A stretch of DNA of 53,189 nucleotides. Source: an uncultured Roseobacter sp. GTDB lineage: Bacteria > Pseudomonadota > Alphaproteobacteria > Rhodobacterales > Rhodobacteraceae. Below are positions 33,253-42,408 of this stretch, piece by piece. The notes under the pieces were generated by a model. The model made no database searches. It worked only from the letters and a program-made list of their open reading frames with translations, and was not told where the DNA came from. Position 1 is the stretch's first letter; each line of letters begins with the position of its first letter. A program made the position numbers and the translations under genes. The stretch lies in assembly GCA_913054455.1 (NCBI GenBank), contig CAJXIL010000005.1, forward strand, positions 1 through 53,189. The letters are read 5' to 3'.

Positions 33253-34818
33253 ATGCGCCAAGAAACCGACGTTCTGATCATCGGATCCGGGATAAACAGC
33301 CTCGTCGCTGCTCTGGTTTTGCAGCGCAAAGGCCTGCAGGTTTCTGTGTTCGAACAGGCGTCGGAGCCCGGGGGTGCAGTGCGATCAGGGCCCTATACAG
33401 AACCGGGTTTCACCCATGATTGGGCGGCAATGAACCTGTCTTTGTTCGCAGGTTCCCCCTTCTTTCAAGAGTTTGGCCCAGAGCTGATGGAGGCCGGACT
33501 GGAGTTCGCACCGGCGCAGCATTGTTTCGCCAGCTCCTTTGCAGATGGGCGCTGGTTGGGCATTGGAAATGACGTCGATGCCAATGTTGAGAAAATATCT
33601 GCATTTGCAAATAATGATTCGGAAGCCTGGCGTGTCCTCACAGCGGCTTTCCCTGATCAGGCCGCTCATATCTTTGCTATTCTGGGCTCTTCTTTTGGGC
33701 TGCGCTCAGTGGCCAAAAACTCTTGGAACCTGCTGCGGGACCAAAAATTGTCGGGGGCTTTGGATCTGGGAAGGTTCCTGGCCTCTTCTCCTCGCGCTTG
33801 GTTGGATGAGACGTTTTCCTCGGAACACGTTAAGGCGACCCTGGCGGCATGGGGGATGCATCTGGATTTTGCGCCAGATATCGCGGGCGGCGCGGTGTTT
33901 CCCTATCTCGAAGCCATGGCGAACCAAGCCTTTGGCATGGTGATTGGCAAAGGGGGCGCAGATACTGTCACGCGGGCTCTGATAAAATGTATCACAGACA
34001 GGGGGGGATCAGTGGTCTGTGACGCCGCAGTGCAACAGGTGCTGATCGAGCAGGGTCGCGCGGTTGGCATTCGGCTGGCGGATGGCAGTGATCACTACGC
34101 CTCAAAATCGGTGATTGCGAATGTGGCCCCCAAGAACCTTTCCAAATTGATTGGCGACACAGACCCGACCTATGACAAGGGACTCCAGAGCTTCCGCCAT
34201 GCGCCGGGCACCTTGATGATACATCTGGCCATGGAGGATCTGCCCGATTGGACGGCCGCGCCGGAACTGCGCGACTATGCCTATGTGCATCTGGCGCCCA
34301 GTCTGGATCAGATGGCGCGTTGTTTTCAGCAGGCGCAGGCAGGCCTGTTGCCGCAAGAGCCGGTGGTGGTGGTTGGCCAGCCAACAGCCATCGATCCGAC
34401 CCGCGCGCCGGATGGCAAACATGTGCTGTGGTTGCAGGTGCGCATGGTTCCGGGGGAAATCAAGGGCGATGCAGCCGGTGAAATCGCCGCACGGGATTGG
34501 CAGCAGGCCGCTGCACAGATGGCTGCTCGGGCGCTGGATATCCTCGAGACCCATGCCCCTGGTACCCGCGCAAAAATCATCGGCCAAAGAATTGTCTCCC
34601 CAATAGAGTTGGAGGCGGACAACCCCAATCTGGTGGGCGGCGACCAGATTTGTGGCAGCCACCACCTGTCGCAGCATTTTGTCTATCGCCCCCAGCGCGG
34701 GCGCAGTGACGGAACCACCCCTATCAAAGATCTCTACCACACAGGTGCCGCCGTCTGGCCAGGCGCAGGCACCGGTGCGGGACCAGGTTATTTGCTGGGC
34801 AAAAAGCTAACAACATAG
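33253..34818 (+). CDS. FAD-dependent oxidoreductase, phytoene-desaturase-like fold (paralogue 2)
   Basis: A 521-residue flavoprotein. DVLIIGSGINSLVAALVL opens the Rossmann motif, followed by VFEQASEPGGAVRSG. Near the end are LVGGDQICGSHHLSQHF and HTGAAVWPGAGTGAGPGYL. The ATG at 33253 lies 8 nt after GGAG; a GTG nine bases upstream is the alternative. It is diverged from paralogue 1, lies across the shared promoter, and is followed after 15 bp by the ABC binding-protein gene, so it probably acts on the imported compound. Confidence 0.85.
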   Translation: MRQETDVLIIGSGINSLVAALVLQRKGLQVSVFEQASEPGGAVRSGPYTEPGFTHDWAAMNLSLFAGSPFFQEFGPELMEAGLEFAPAQHCFASSFADGRWLGIGNDVDANVEKISAFANNDSEAWRVLTAAFPDQAAHIFAILGSSFGLRSVAKNSWNLLRDQKLSGALDLGRFLASSPRAWLDETFSSEHVKATLAAWGMHLDFAPDIAGGAVFPYLEAMANQAFGMVIGKGGADTVTRALIKCITDRGGSVVCDAAVQQVLIEQGRAVGIRLADGSDHYASKSVIANVAPKNLSKLIGDTDPTYDKGLQSFRHAPGTLMIHLAMEDLPDWTAAPELRDYAYVHLAPSLDQMARCFQQAQAGLLPQEPVVVVGQPTAIDPTRAPDGKHVLWLQVRMVPGEIKGDAAGEIAARDWQQAAAQMAARALDILETHAPGTRAKIIGQRIVSPIELEADNPNLVGGDQICGSHHLSQHFVYRPQRGRSDGTTPIKDLYHTGAAVWPGAGTGAGPGYLLGKKLTT

Positions 34819-34833
34819 ACGGGAGTTAAGACT

Positions 34834-36375
34834 GTGACGGAATTTTCAAGACGTGGATTGCTGAAGCGAACGGCTGCGACGATGACACTGGCAGCGACGG
34901 GGCTTACGGTAACAGGGCTACCCACACTGGCGGCAGAGATCGACGATCTGGTGATTGCCAATAACGTCAACCTGCCCAGCTGGAACCCAACCCTGGGCAC
35001 CTCGGCTGTTAACCCGACCCTGCAGGGTATTTACCAATCGGTCTTTGACATGTTCATTGCACAGGACACCGACCTGAGCCAGGCCCCCGGTATTCTGACC
35101 CAGTGGGGCTGGAACGCTGATAAGACCAAGGTTGAAATGACCGTACGCGAAGGGGTTACTTGGCACGATGGCAGCCCGCTCACGCCGGAGGATGTGGTAT
35201 GGAGCCTGGAACGCGCGGCCGACCCTGAGGGCGGTAACCCAATTCAGTTCATTTGGTCGACCATCGGCAATTTCGAGATCAGCGGCAATCAAATCACCGG
35301 CGATGTCCTCCGGTTCGAGCCGACGATCTTTAAATGGATGTCCTTCCTCACCGGCTATGTGCTGCCCAAGGCCTATATTGACAAGGTCGGGCAAGAGGGA
35401 TTTGAGGCCGCGCCGATTGGATCCGGCCCCTATATGGTGGAGAAATATGAGCGCAACGCCTTTATCCGGCTCAAGGCCTATGACGGCTACTGGGGGGCGG
35501 CGCCTGCGTTCAAATCGGTCACCATCAAATTTGTCACCGATGCCACCGCCCGTGTGGCGGAGGTGGAATCCGGCAATGCTCATGTAACACTTGAGATGCC
35601 CGCAGAGGAATTTGACCGTCTGAAAGCCGGAGATCTGGTTGGAGTGGCGCAGCCGATTTCGGATATTGGCATGATCTTTTTCAACGATATCGACGTGATG
35701 AAGGATCCCAATGTGCGCCGTGCTGCGGTGAAGGCGGTAAACAAACAGGCCATTGTGGACCGTCTGCTCTCTGGCTACGGCGTAGCGATTGATACGCTGC
35801 AAACGCCGGATTACGCGGCCTATGATGCGGATGTGACCACGCCCTATGACCCTGAAGGCGCCAAGGTACTACTGGCGGCCTCGGGCTATTCTACTGACAA
35901 CCCAGTGCGGTTCACCATCCAGACTACCCGCGGGTTCAAACCCAAGGATTATGAGGTCATTCAGGCCATCGTCGGTCTGTGGCGCAAAGTCGGCATCGAG
36001 GCCGAAATCGAGGTCTATGAGATCGCCAAACACTATGAGTTGCGCGCCACGGATACCTTGGCGCCAGCGGCCTTCTATAACTGGGGCAACTCAATAGGAG
36101 ACCCCACCACTTCGACCGGGTTTGCCATGTTTGGCCCCTCGCCGCATTCGGTCTGGGATGGGGAAGACCTGGTGGGCATGATCGCGCCGCTATGGGGCGA
36201 GGCCGACGAGGCCAAGCGGATCGAGGGCTGGAAAGCGGTGGATCGCAAGATCGCTGAGGACGCGCTGGTTCTGCCCCTGTTCCAATATGTGCAGCCGATC
36301 CTGCACGCGCCGGGCGTCAAGGTGGTGCCACATGCATCGGGGGCGCTTCTGCCCCATCTGATGACCCGCTCTTAA
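34834..36375 (+). CDS. ABC transporter substrate-binding protein (SBP_bac_5, peptide/opine/nickel type)
   Basis: A 513-residue extracytoplasmic binding protein with a twin-arginine signal (SRRGLLKRTAATMTLAATG, Arg6-Arg7). Family segments are WGWNADKTKVEMTVREGVTW with HDGSPLTPEDVVWSLERA, PIGSGPYMVEKYERNAFIRL and VRRAAVKAVNKQAIVDRLL. The start is GTG at 34834 with GGGAG 8 nt upstream. The family binds peptides, opines or glycoside-like solutes; the ligand here is unknown. It is the first gene of a complete dpp-type set. Confidence 0.92.
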   Translation: MTEFSRRGLLKRTAATMTLAATGLTVTGLPTLAAEIDDLVIANNVNLPSWNPTLGTSAVNPTLQGIYQSVFDMFIAQDTDLSQAPGILTQWGWNADKTKVEMTVREGVTWHDGSPLTPEDVVWSLERAADPEGGNPIQFIWSTIGNFEISGNQITGDVLRFEPTIFKWMSFLTGYVLPKAYIDKVGQEGFEAAPIGSGPYMVEKYERNAFIRLKAYDGYWGAAPAFKSVTIKFVTDATARVAEVESGNAHVTLEMPAEEFDRLKAGDLVGVAQPISDIGMIFFNDIDVMKDPNVRRAAVKAVNKQAIVDRLLSGYGVAIDTLQTPDYAAYDADVTTPYDPEGAKVLLAASGYSTDNPVRFTIQTTRGFKPKDYEVIQAIVGLWRKVGIEAEIEVYEIAKHYELRATDTLAPAAFYNWGNSIGDPTTSTGFAMFGPSPHSVWDGEDLVGMIAPLWGEADEAKRIEGWKAVDRKIAEDALVLPLFQYVQPILHAPGVKVVPHASGALLPHLMTRS

Positions 36376-36383
36376 GGACAGTT

Positions 36384-36413
36384 GCTGGGGCAGGGGGCGG
36401 ACTTCTCCCCGGC
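36384..36413 (+). promoter_or_regulatory. GC-rich hairpin between binding-protein and first permease genes
   Basis: GCTGGGG and CCCCGGC can pair (one G-T pair) with a 16-nt loop, in the 48-bp gap after the binding-protein stop. It is weaker than the hairpins in the two TRAP operons but lies in the equivalent place. Confidence 0.35.
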
Positions 36414-36423
36414 ACATAAATAG

Positions 36424-37434
36424 ATGACCCTTCTACGTATTCTGCTGAAACGATTGCTGTCGATGTCGACCACTTTGATTGGTGTGGCAGTGATTGTGTT
36501 CTTTGTCATCCGCATTGTGCCAGGCAACCCGATTGCGATGATGCTGCCCCCCGGCGCTGGCGAGGAAGACATTGCCCGGCTTAAGGCGCTTTATGGCTTT
36601 GACAAAAGCTTGCCGGAACAATTCCTGATCTGGATTCAGGGCATTTTGGGAGGTGACTTTGGCACCTCAATTACCAGTCGCCAACCGGTGAGCGCACTGG
36701 TCTTGGGGCGGCTGCCTGCGACGCTGGAGCTGTCGGTTATGGCGCTGGTCATGGCCGTGGCGATTGGCGGCATTCTGGCCTTGACGGGGACGCGGCACCG
36801 TGGCGGCAAGGCCGAGGCGGTGATTGATATCACCAATGGGATCTCGCTTTCGGTGCCGGATTTTCTCTGGGGGCTCTTTTTTATCCTGCTGTTTGGGGTG
36901 CTTTGGCCAGTGTTTCATATCTCTGGTCGGGTGTCCCCGGCGTTGGATCTGCCCTTCACGACAAATTTCTACCTGTTCGAGAGCTTGCTGCGGCTGCGCT
37001 TCGATATCTGGCTGGATCTGGTCAGCCATATGTTCATGCCTGCCCTGGCGCTGGCCATTCCGCTGGCGGCGATTATCGCCCAGCTCCTGAAACAATCCCT
37101 GAAGGAAACCATGCATTTGGACTATGTCACCCTGGCCCGTACCAAGGGCTATAGCGAAAACCACGTGATCCTGCGCGAGGCCCTGCCCAATGCGATCCTG
37201 CCGACCCTCACGCTGGTGGGCGTGCAGTTTACCTTTCTGATCGGGGGCACGGTGATTATCGAGCGCCTGTTTTCCTACGAAGGTCTGGGCAATATGGCCA
37301 TTGATGCGGTGATCAATCGGGATCTGCCGCTGATCCAAGGCATCGTCATCCTGTTTGCGGTGATTTTTACCACCGTCAATTTACTGGTAGATCTGACCTA
37401 TGCTGTGTTGAACCCGAGGTTGCGACATGGCTGA
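36424..37434 (+). CDS. ABC transporter permease, DppB type
   Basis: A 336-residue inner-membrane permease with six hydrophobic helices. The N-terminus (LLKRLLSMSTTLIGVAVIVF, then IRIVPGNPI) and the EAA-loop region (YVTLARTKGYSENHVILREA, LPNAILPTL) are typical of DppB. It overlaps the next permease gene by 8 bp. Confidence 0.92.
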   Translation: MTLLRILLKRLLSMSTTLIGVAVIVFFVIRIVPGNPIAMMLPPGAGEEDIARLKALYGFDKSLPEQFLIWIQGILGGDFGTSITSRQPVSALVLGRLPATLELSVMALVMAVAIGGILALTGTRHRGGKAEAVIDITNGISLSVPDFLWGLFFILLFGVLWPVFHISGRVSPALDLPFTTNFYLFESLLRLRFDIWLDLVSHMFMPALALAIPLAAIIAQLLKQSLKETMHLDYVTLARTKGYSENHVILREALPNAILPTLTLVGVQFTFLIGGTVIIERLFSYEGLGNMAIDAVINRDLPLIQGIVILFAVIFTTVNLLVDLTYAVLNPRLRHG

Positions 37435-38278
37435 TGGGCGCGCTGCTGTTAAACGTCGGATCAACCCCCGGCTCTGGCTCTCGGGCGGTTGGCTGATGAT
37501 CTTGGTGATCGCGGCGCTTGCCGCGCCGCTGCTGGCGCCGCAGGACCCGCTGGCGCAGGATCTGTTTGCCTCGCGGCTGCCACCACTGTGGCAGGCGGGC
37601 GCTGAGCCTGGCTTTCCCTTGGGCACCGATTCTTTGGGCCGCGATGTACTGAGCCGGGTCCTGTATGGCGCGCGTGTTGCTTTGATCGTGGCGCTGATTG
37701 CCGGTAGCTGCACCTGTGTGCTGGGGGCCGGGTTGGGATTGGTTGCAGGCTATTATCGCGGCTGGCCGGATATGGTGATTTCCCGATTGATTGAGATCTG
37801 GATGGCCTTTCCGCCGGTGTTGTTTGCGATCTTGCTGATCGCGGTCATGGGCACGGGGCTTACATCCATCATCGTGGCGATTGTCGTCATTGACTGGACC
37901 CGCTTTGCCAGGGTGATCCGGGCTGAGGCAATGAGCCAGGGCGCGATGGACTATGTGGCCTCGGCCAAGGTCGCCGGGCGGGGCCGCTTTGGCATTATAC
38001 TGCGCGAGATCCTGCCCAATGTTTTGCCAACAATCGTGGTGCTGCTGACGCTGGAAATGGGCATTGCGGTGATTGTTGAGGCGATCCTCGGCTTTGTGAA
38101 CCTGTCGATCTCCAGCGATGATCCCACCTGGGGGAGTATGATCGCAGAGGGTCGCGCCGCTATTCATCATTCCTGGTGGGTGCTGGTCTTTCCGCTGATC
38201 ACCCTTTTTCTCACCGTTCTCAGCTTTAGCCAGCTTGGCGAAGGGCTGAAGGACCATTTTGATCCGGTGCTGCGATGA
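37427..38278 (+). CDS. ABC transporter permease, DppC type
   Basis: A 283-residue permease. PLGTDSLGRDVLSRVLYGAR is the classic DppC opening after the first helix, and YVASAKVAGRGRFGIILREI with LPNVLPTIVV is the EAA loop that contacts the ATPases. It overlaps dppB-type and dppD-type genes at both ends (ATGA-type junction at 38275), so the set is translationally coupled. Confidence 0.92.
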   Translation: MADGRAAVKRRINPRLWLSGGWLMILVIAALAAPLLAPQDPLAQDLFASRLPPLWQAGAEPGFPLGTDSLGRDVLSRVLYGARVALIVALIAGSCTCVLGAGLGLVAGYYRGWPDMVISRLIEIWMAFPPVLFAILLIAVMGTGLTSIIVAIVVIDWTRFARVIRAEAMSQGAMDYVASAKVAGRGRFGIILREILPNVLPTIVVLLTLEMGIAVIVEAILGFVNLSISSDDPTWGSMIAEGRAAIHHSWWVLVFPLITLFLTVLSFSQLGEGLKDHFDPVLR

Positions 38279-39147
38279 GTTTTCTAGAGCTAAAAAACCT
38301 TGATGCCCATGTGGGGCGCTTGCCAATTCTGCGGGATGTGTCTTTGCAGGTGGCTCCGGGGGAGGTTCGGGCGCTGGTCGGCGAAAGCGGTGCTGGCAAA
38401 AGCATGATCGGCAAGGCGATCCTTGGAACCTTGCCGGATGCGATCCTCGTTACCGGGGGGCAGATCCTGTTGGAAGGCGAAGACCTGCAGCGCATGCGTG
38501 CCAAAGATCGACGCCGCCTGATTGGCGCCAAGGCTGCGCTCATTCCGCAGGATCCGCTCACTGCGCTCAACCCAGCCCGCCGGGTGGGGCCGCAAATTTG
38601 TAACCGGCTGGTGGATATCCTTGGATGGCGGCGGCAAGAGGCCGAGGCCCGCGTGGTGGAGCTGTTGCATGAGGTGCATATCCCCGCGCCTGACCGTGTG
38701 ATGCGGGCCTATCCGCATGAATTGTCTGGGGGAATGCGGCAGCGCATTCTCATTGCCTCGGCCTTTGCGGCAGAGCCACAGTTGATTGTGGCGGATGAGC
38801 CCACAACGGCGTTGGATGTGACGGTGCAAAAACAGATCCTGCGACTGATCCGCGATTTGCAGGCGCGCCATGGTACGGCACTGTTGTTTGTCACCCATGA
38901 CCTGGGTGTGGTGTCAAAGCTCTGCCAGTCGATGACCGTTCTATACGGTGGCAAGGTGATCGAGGATACATCGGTGGATCAGTTTTTCCGCGCGCCCGGC
39001 CATGCCTATTCTGCGGCCTTGCTGGCGGCGACACCAAAATACACCGACCCGGACAGCAGTCTGATGCCAGTGCCCGAGGCGGTGATCAGCGCGGTTGAGG
39101 CAGAGATCGCCGCTCATGATGCAGCCCATCAAAAGGGGGCAGTGTAA
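38275..39147 (+). CDS. ABC transporter ATP-binding protein, DppD type
   Basis: A 290-residue ATPase. Walker A is GESGAGKS at residues 36-43, the signature is LSGGMRQR, Walker B is LIVADEPTTALD and the switch is THDLG. The C-terminal oligopeptide-type extension is short (HAYSAALLAATPKY). It overlaps the last base of its stop with the ATG of the DppF-type gene. Confidence 0.93.
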   Translation: MSFLELKNLDAHVGRLPILRDVSLQVAPGEVRALVGESGAGKSMIGKAILGTLPDAILVTGGQILLEGEDLQRMRAKDRRRLIGAKAALIPQDPLTALNPARRVGPQICNRLVDILGWRRQEAEARVVELLHEVHIPAPDRVMRAYPHELSGGMRQRILIASAFAAEPQLIVADEPTTALDVTVQKQILRLIRDLQARHGTALLFVTHDLGVVSKLCQSMTVLYGGKVIEDTSVDQFFRAPGHAYSAALLAATPKYTDPDSSLMPVPEAVISAVEAEIAAHDAAHQKGAV

Positions 39148-39953
39148 TGAGCGATGCTTTGTTTGAAATTCGCGACCTTCGGCTGTCCTTTCCTGATCTG
39201 GCCCATAAACCGCTGTTTGGGTCTGCGCCACGGATTGAAGTGCTGAAGGGGCTCAGTTTCGATATCGCACGGGGTGATGTGGTTGGTATCGTAGGCGGTT
39301 CTGGGTCAGGGAAATCGACCCTGGGGCGGGCGATGATCCGACTACTGGACGTGGAAAGCGGCGAAATTCGGTTTGACGGCACGGAGATCTCCCAATTGGG
39401 AGAGACAGACCTGCGCCCCCTGCGTCGACGCATGCAGATGATTTTTCAGGATCCGATGTCTTCGCTCAACCCACGCCATACGGTGGCGCGCCTGATCGCT
39501 GGTCCGCTGCATCTGCATGGGTTTGACCAGATCCGCGCGCGGGTGGATCAAGCGCTGTCACAGGTTGGTCTGCCCCTTAGCTTTCGCAGCCGTTATCCGC
39601 ATGAATTGTCTGGTGGACAGCGGCAGCGGGTTGGCATTGCCCGCGCCATCGCAACCGAACCGGAATTTATCCTGGCGGACGAAGTGGTCTCGGGGTTGGA
39701 TGTCTCGTCGCAGGCACAGGTGTTGAATCTGCTGGAAAGGCTGGTGAGTGACATGGGGCTGACGCTGGGCTTTATCAGCCATGATCTCTCTGTTGTACGG
39801 CGGCTGTGTAAGACCACGCTGGTGCTGCATCGCGGTGAGATCGTCGAACAGGCTGAAACCGCCGCTTTGTTTGGCGCACCCACGGCGCAATACACCCGAG
39901 ATTTGCTGGATGCGATTCCTCTGCCCGAGGTAACGCCGGGCTGGTTGGGATAG
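39147..39953 (+). CDS. ABC transporter ATP-binding protein, DppF type
   Basis: A 268-residue ATPase pairing with the DppD-type subunit. Walker A is GGSGSGKS (residues 50-57), the signature LSGGQRQR, Walker B FILADEVVSGLD and the switch SHDLS. The C-terminal AQYTRDLLDAIPLPE is the usual end region. It is the last gene of the importer; only 5 bp separate it from the convergent double-GAF gene. Confidence 0.93.
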   Translation: MSDALFEIRDLRLSFPDLAHKPLFGSAPRIEVLKGLSFDIARGDVVGIVGGSGSGKSTLGRAMIRLLDVESGEIRFDGTEISQLGETDLRPLRRRMQMIFQDPMSSLNPRHTVARLIAGPLHLHGFDQIRARVDQALSQVGLPLSFRSRYPHELSGGQRQRVGIARAIATEPEFILADEVVSGLDVSSQAQVLNLLERLVSDMGLTLGFISHDLSVVRRLCKTTLVLHRGEIVEQAETAALFGAPTAQYTRDLLDAIPLPEVTPGWLG

Positions 39954-39958
39954 GTCCT

Positions 39959-41269
39959 CTACCGAAGGTAGCTCTCAACTTGGGTGAGTTCGGCCTGCAG
40001 ATCTTGCAGGATTGAGCCGACCTGTGCATCTTCGCTATTGTCTAGGGACTGCTGTAAACGTTTCACCTGTTCCTGCATCGATGTCAGCTTTTGCCTTGCT
40101 TTGCGCAGGTTGGTGTTTGTCGGCGTATTTGGTGCAGGGCCGTAGGCGGCCGGGAGCGTGGAAGCCTCGCCTGTTGTCTTTTGCTCACTTTGATATTTAC
40201 GCAGTTCAAGGCTCACACGGGCCGCGAACAGTTTGAACAAATCGGCTTTGAGGGTCCTGTCCAGCAGTTCCCGGTCATGTTGCAGCGCGAAATGGCCAAT
40301 CACTTTACCCTCTTCATCGCGAATATTCTGCCCCAGGTAAGATACCAGATTATGCTCCTTATATGCAGTTTGCGTAGGAAAAGCCTCCTGCAAACCGCTG
40401 CGTACCAGAAAGACGTCTTCCTCTTTGAGGTGGCAGCAGGGCACACCTTCGTAAGGAATGATCTCGCCCTCAGCCTGCGAGAGGAGTTTGCCGTCCTGGC
40501 AATAGGCCAGTAGCCGAAACCTGCTGTCATCGTCATCAATGCATTCTGCTATGAAGGCGACACGGACTTTGAGGGCTGTTTGCATTTGCTCGGTCAGCAG
40601 GCGGAGCGCATCCAGATTGCCGGTGAGATCAGGCCCGGTGACCAGAGCAGACAGGATACGCATGGCATGGAGCGTAACAAGCTCTGCGCTAAGCCGGGCG
40701 ACAAACAGACCAATTGTTTCGAGAACATGATCTGCTTCTTCCTGATCAATCTCCCGGCGCCAAGACCCCTGGATAACCCCAATCGGCTCGCCTTCTGGGT
40801 TGATCAATGGAACGCCGATGTAGCTGTGTATATTGTGATCGACAAAAAGAGCATCTTTGGGATAAGCGCTTTGCACGCTACTGAGAAAGACCTTGGGCTG
40901 CCCAGTCTGGATGACATCGCTGCAGGGGGCGACGCAGGCCTGGTAGTCAAAGTCACCAAAGGGCTTTCCATCGATACTGCCGGCCAGGACAGAGATCCGT
41001 TCGTCCTCCATCACCATGAGCTCCCCGATGGTGACGATATCAATCTCAAAGCAATCGGCCAGGGTCTCGGTAAAGAACTGCATGAAGCTGTGGCCCGTTG
41101 AACTAGACAGGACAAGCAATTCGTCGGAGCCGCTCTCACTGTTCCAGTCTTCTTTATGTCCTGTGTTCGGCATAACCATCCCCGTGATACTCGTAACTAA
41201 AAGGCTGGCCTCTACGTAGGCTAGCTTGGCGGCTTGGATAGAGGCAATAATATCGCCAAGACTGACCAT
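39959..41269 (-). CDS. Tandem GAF-domain protein with C-terminal coiled coil
   Basis: A 436-residue soluble sensor-like protein without kinase, cyclase or DNA-binding domain. Two GAF domains cover about residues 55-205 and 215-365. Each carries a matching block: CSDVIQTGQPKVFLSSVQSA then HNIHSYIGVPL in the first, and CCHLKEEDVFLVRSGLQEAF then EHNLVSYLGQNI in the second, so they are an internal duplication. The last 50 residues (LTSMQEQVKRLQQSLDN) form a coiled coil. An alternative start is the ATG at 41173, which has GGGGA upstream. It lies next to the exopolysaccharide locus and could supply it with a signal, but no output domain is visible. Confidence 0.75.
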   Translation of the reverse strand: MVSLGDIIASIQAAKLAYVEASLLVTSITGMVMPNTGHKEDWNSESGSDELLVLSSSTGHSFMQFFTETLADCFEIDIVTIGELMVMEDERISVLAGSIDGKPFGDFDYQACVAPCSDVIQTGQPKVFLSSVQSAYPKDALFVDHNIHSYIGVPLINPEGEPIGVIQGSWRREIDQEEADHVLETIGLFVARLSAELVTLHAMRILSALVTGPDLTGNLDALRLLTEQMQTALKVRVAFIAECIDDDDSRFRLLAYCQDGKLLSQAEGEIIPYEGVPCCHLKEEDVFLVRSGLQEAFPTQTAYKEHNLVSYLGQNIRDEEGKVIGHFALQHDRELLDRTLKADLFKLFAARVSLELRKYQSEQKTTGEASTLPAAYGPAPNTPTNTNLRKARQKLTSMQEQVKRLQQSLDNSEDAQVGSILQDLQAELTQVESYLR

Positions 41270-41640
41270 ATCCTACAAAACAAAGGCTGGGCCCTTTTTG
41301 CTGTCACCCGTCACATTGCTGTATTGTTCTGGCGCTATGCATAGAGCAACTAGATCTTGTGGCGCTCAGGTAGCCGCCCGCAACCTAGTCGTTGAGTTGG
41401 CCGCGTTTTGATAGCGAAGTGAGAGCCCCATTTCGTCCTGCAGGGGCTAGACAATTGTTTTCCCTCATCATTGGTCTGGTCGGTCGTGCCCAAAAATTAA
41501 CCATTTTTTCAGAAACAGGTCTGTCAAATTTGATTTAACAATTGATGAAGGTGGTGAATCACCTTAGGAAGAGGTTAGTTCCACAGACTTTCGAATCCAT
41601 TATTATTTTATGAGTGCAAGGCCCATAGGGGGGCGTTTCG
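41270..41640 (+). promoter_or_regulatory. Upstream region of the exopolysaccharide locus
   Basis: A 371-bp gap between two divergent genes. It contains the perfect palindrome GGTGAATCACC (41553-41563), overlapping AAGGTG/CACCTT (41548-41565), about 80 bp before exoY. The region is AT-richer than its surroundings (TTTGATTTAACAATTG). AGGGGGGCG at 41626-41635 is the ribosome-binding site of exoY. The palindrome is a candidate operator. Confidence 0.45.
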
Positions 41641-42330
41641 ATGAAACATTATGTTGAAATTTTTGATCCGGATTTCTTTGTTGATGTACCGGCATCTCCT
41701 GCAGCCCACTCGGCAAAAGGGCTTTACAGAAAGTTCGGAAAACGCGCTTTTGATATTGCCTTGGCCGTTCTTCTGCTCCCGATTATTGCGCCAATTGTGG
41801 CGGTGCTATGGTTTGTTGTGCGTCGTGACGGTGGGAATGGTTTTTTTGGCCATACGCGTGTGGGCCGGGGCAACCAGCCGTTCAAGTGCTGGAAAGTCCG
41901 CACCATGGTTCATGGTGCTGAGGAAAAGCTGAAAGCCTACCTGGCCGAGAACCCAGAAGCTGCAGAAGAATGGGCGCGGGATCACAAGTTGACGAATGAT
42001 CCTCGTATTACGCCTTTGGGGAATTTTCTGCGCAAAACCAGCCTGGATGAGCTGCCACAACTGTGGAATGTTATCAAAGGTGAAATGAGCTTTGTTGGTC
42101 CGCGCCCGATTGTGACTGCCGAGCTTGATAAATACGGTGCAGCCGCGGGGGCATATTTGGCTCAGAAGCCCGGTATCACTGGTCTTTGGCAAGTGTCTGG
42201 GCGCAATGACGTGAGCTACGATGAGCGTGTCGCCATGGATGTAGACTACGCAAGACGGATGACGTTAAAGCTTGATCTTGAATTGATCTTGCGCACCGGG
42301 GCTTCTGTAGTAGGGTCAACAGGACGTTGA
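41641..42330 (+). CDS. exoY: Exopolysaccharide sugar transferase (ExoY/WbaP type)
   Basis: A 229-residue membrane enzyme that puts the first sugar phosphate onto undecaprenyl phosphate, starting repeat-unit assembly. The N-terminal segment [20 protein letters not shown] is the membrane anchor, followed by [19 protein letters not shown], the catalytic [20 protein letters not shown] and [20 protein letters not shown]. The short form without the N-terminal helices of WcaJ is the ExoY type. It heads the polysaccharide genes; a hairpin follows at 42341-42367. Confidence 0.93.
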   Translation: MKHYVEIFDPDFFVDVPASPAAHSAKGLYRKFGKRAFDIALAVLLLPIIAPIVAVLWFVVRRDGGNGFFGHTRVGRGNQPFKCWKVRTMVHGAEEKLKAYLAENPEAAEEWARDHKLTNDPRITPLGNFLRKTSLDELPQLWNVIKGEMSFVGPRPIVTAELDKYGAAAGAYLAQKPGITGLWQVSGRNDVSYDERVAMDVDYARRMTLKLDLELILRTGASVVGSTGR

Positions 42331-42340
42331 CCTCATCTGA

Positions 42341-42367
42341 ACGCTGAGCGGCGAAGCGGCTCAGCGT
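42341..42367 (+). terminator. Hairpin between exoY and wzc
   Basis: ACGCTGAGC, a 9-nt loop and GCTCAGCGT form a perfect 9-bp stem, without a T run. It may be a partial terminator that sets the ratio of exoY to wzc. Confidence 0.5.
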
Positions 42368-42408
42368 GTACCTAGGCCTAGGCCTTGAATAATGAATAAC
42401 TGTTCCAA

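Noticed and set aside
30744..34818. Carotenoid biosynthesis role for the two phytoene-desaturase-like proteins
   Set aside because: No phytoene synthase, cyclase of the crt type or other crt gene is present; the context is catabolic uptake.
37376..38326. Minus-strand frame of 316 codons
   Set aside because: His/Gln/Asn-rich shadow of the DppC-type permease gene.
42341..42367. Strong transcription stop between exoY and wzc
   Set aside because: The hairpin lacks a T run and both genes belong to one pathway on the same strand, so full termination is unlikely.
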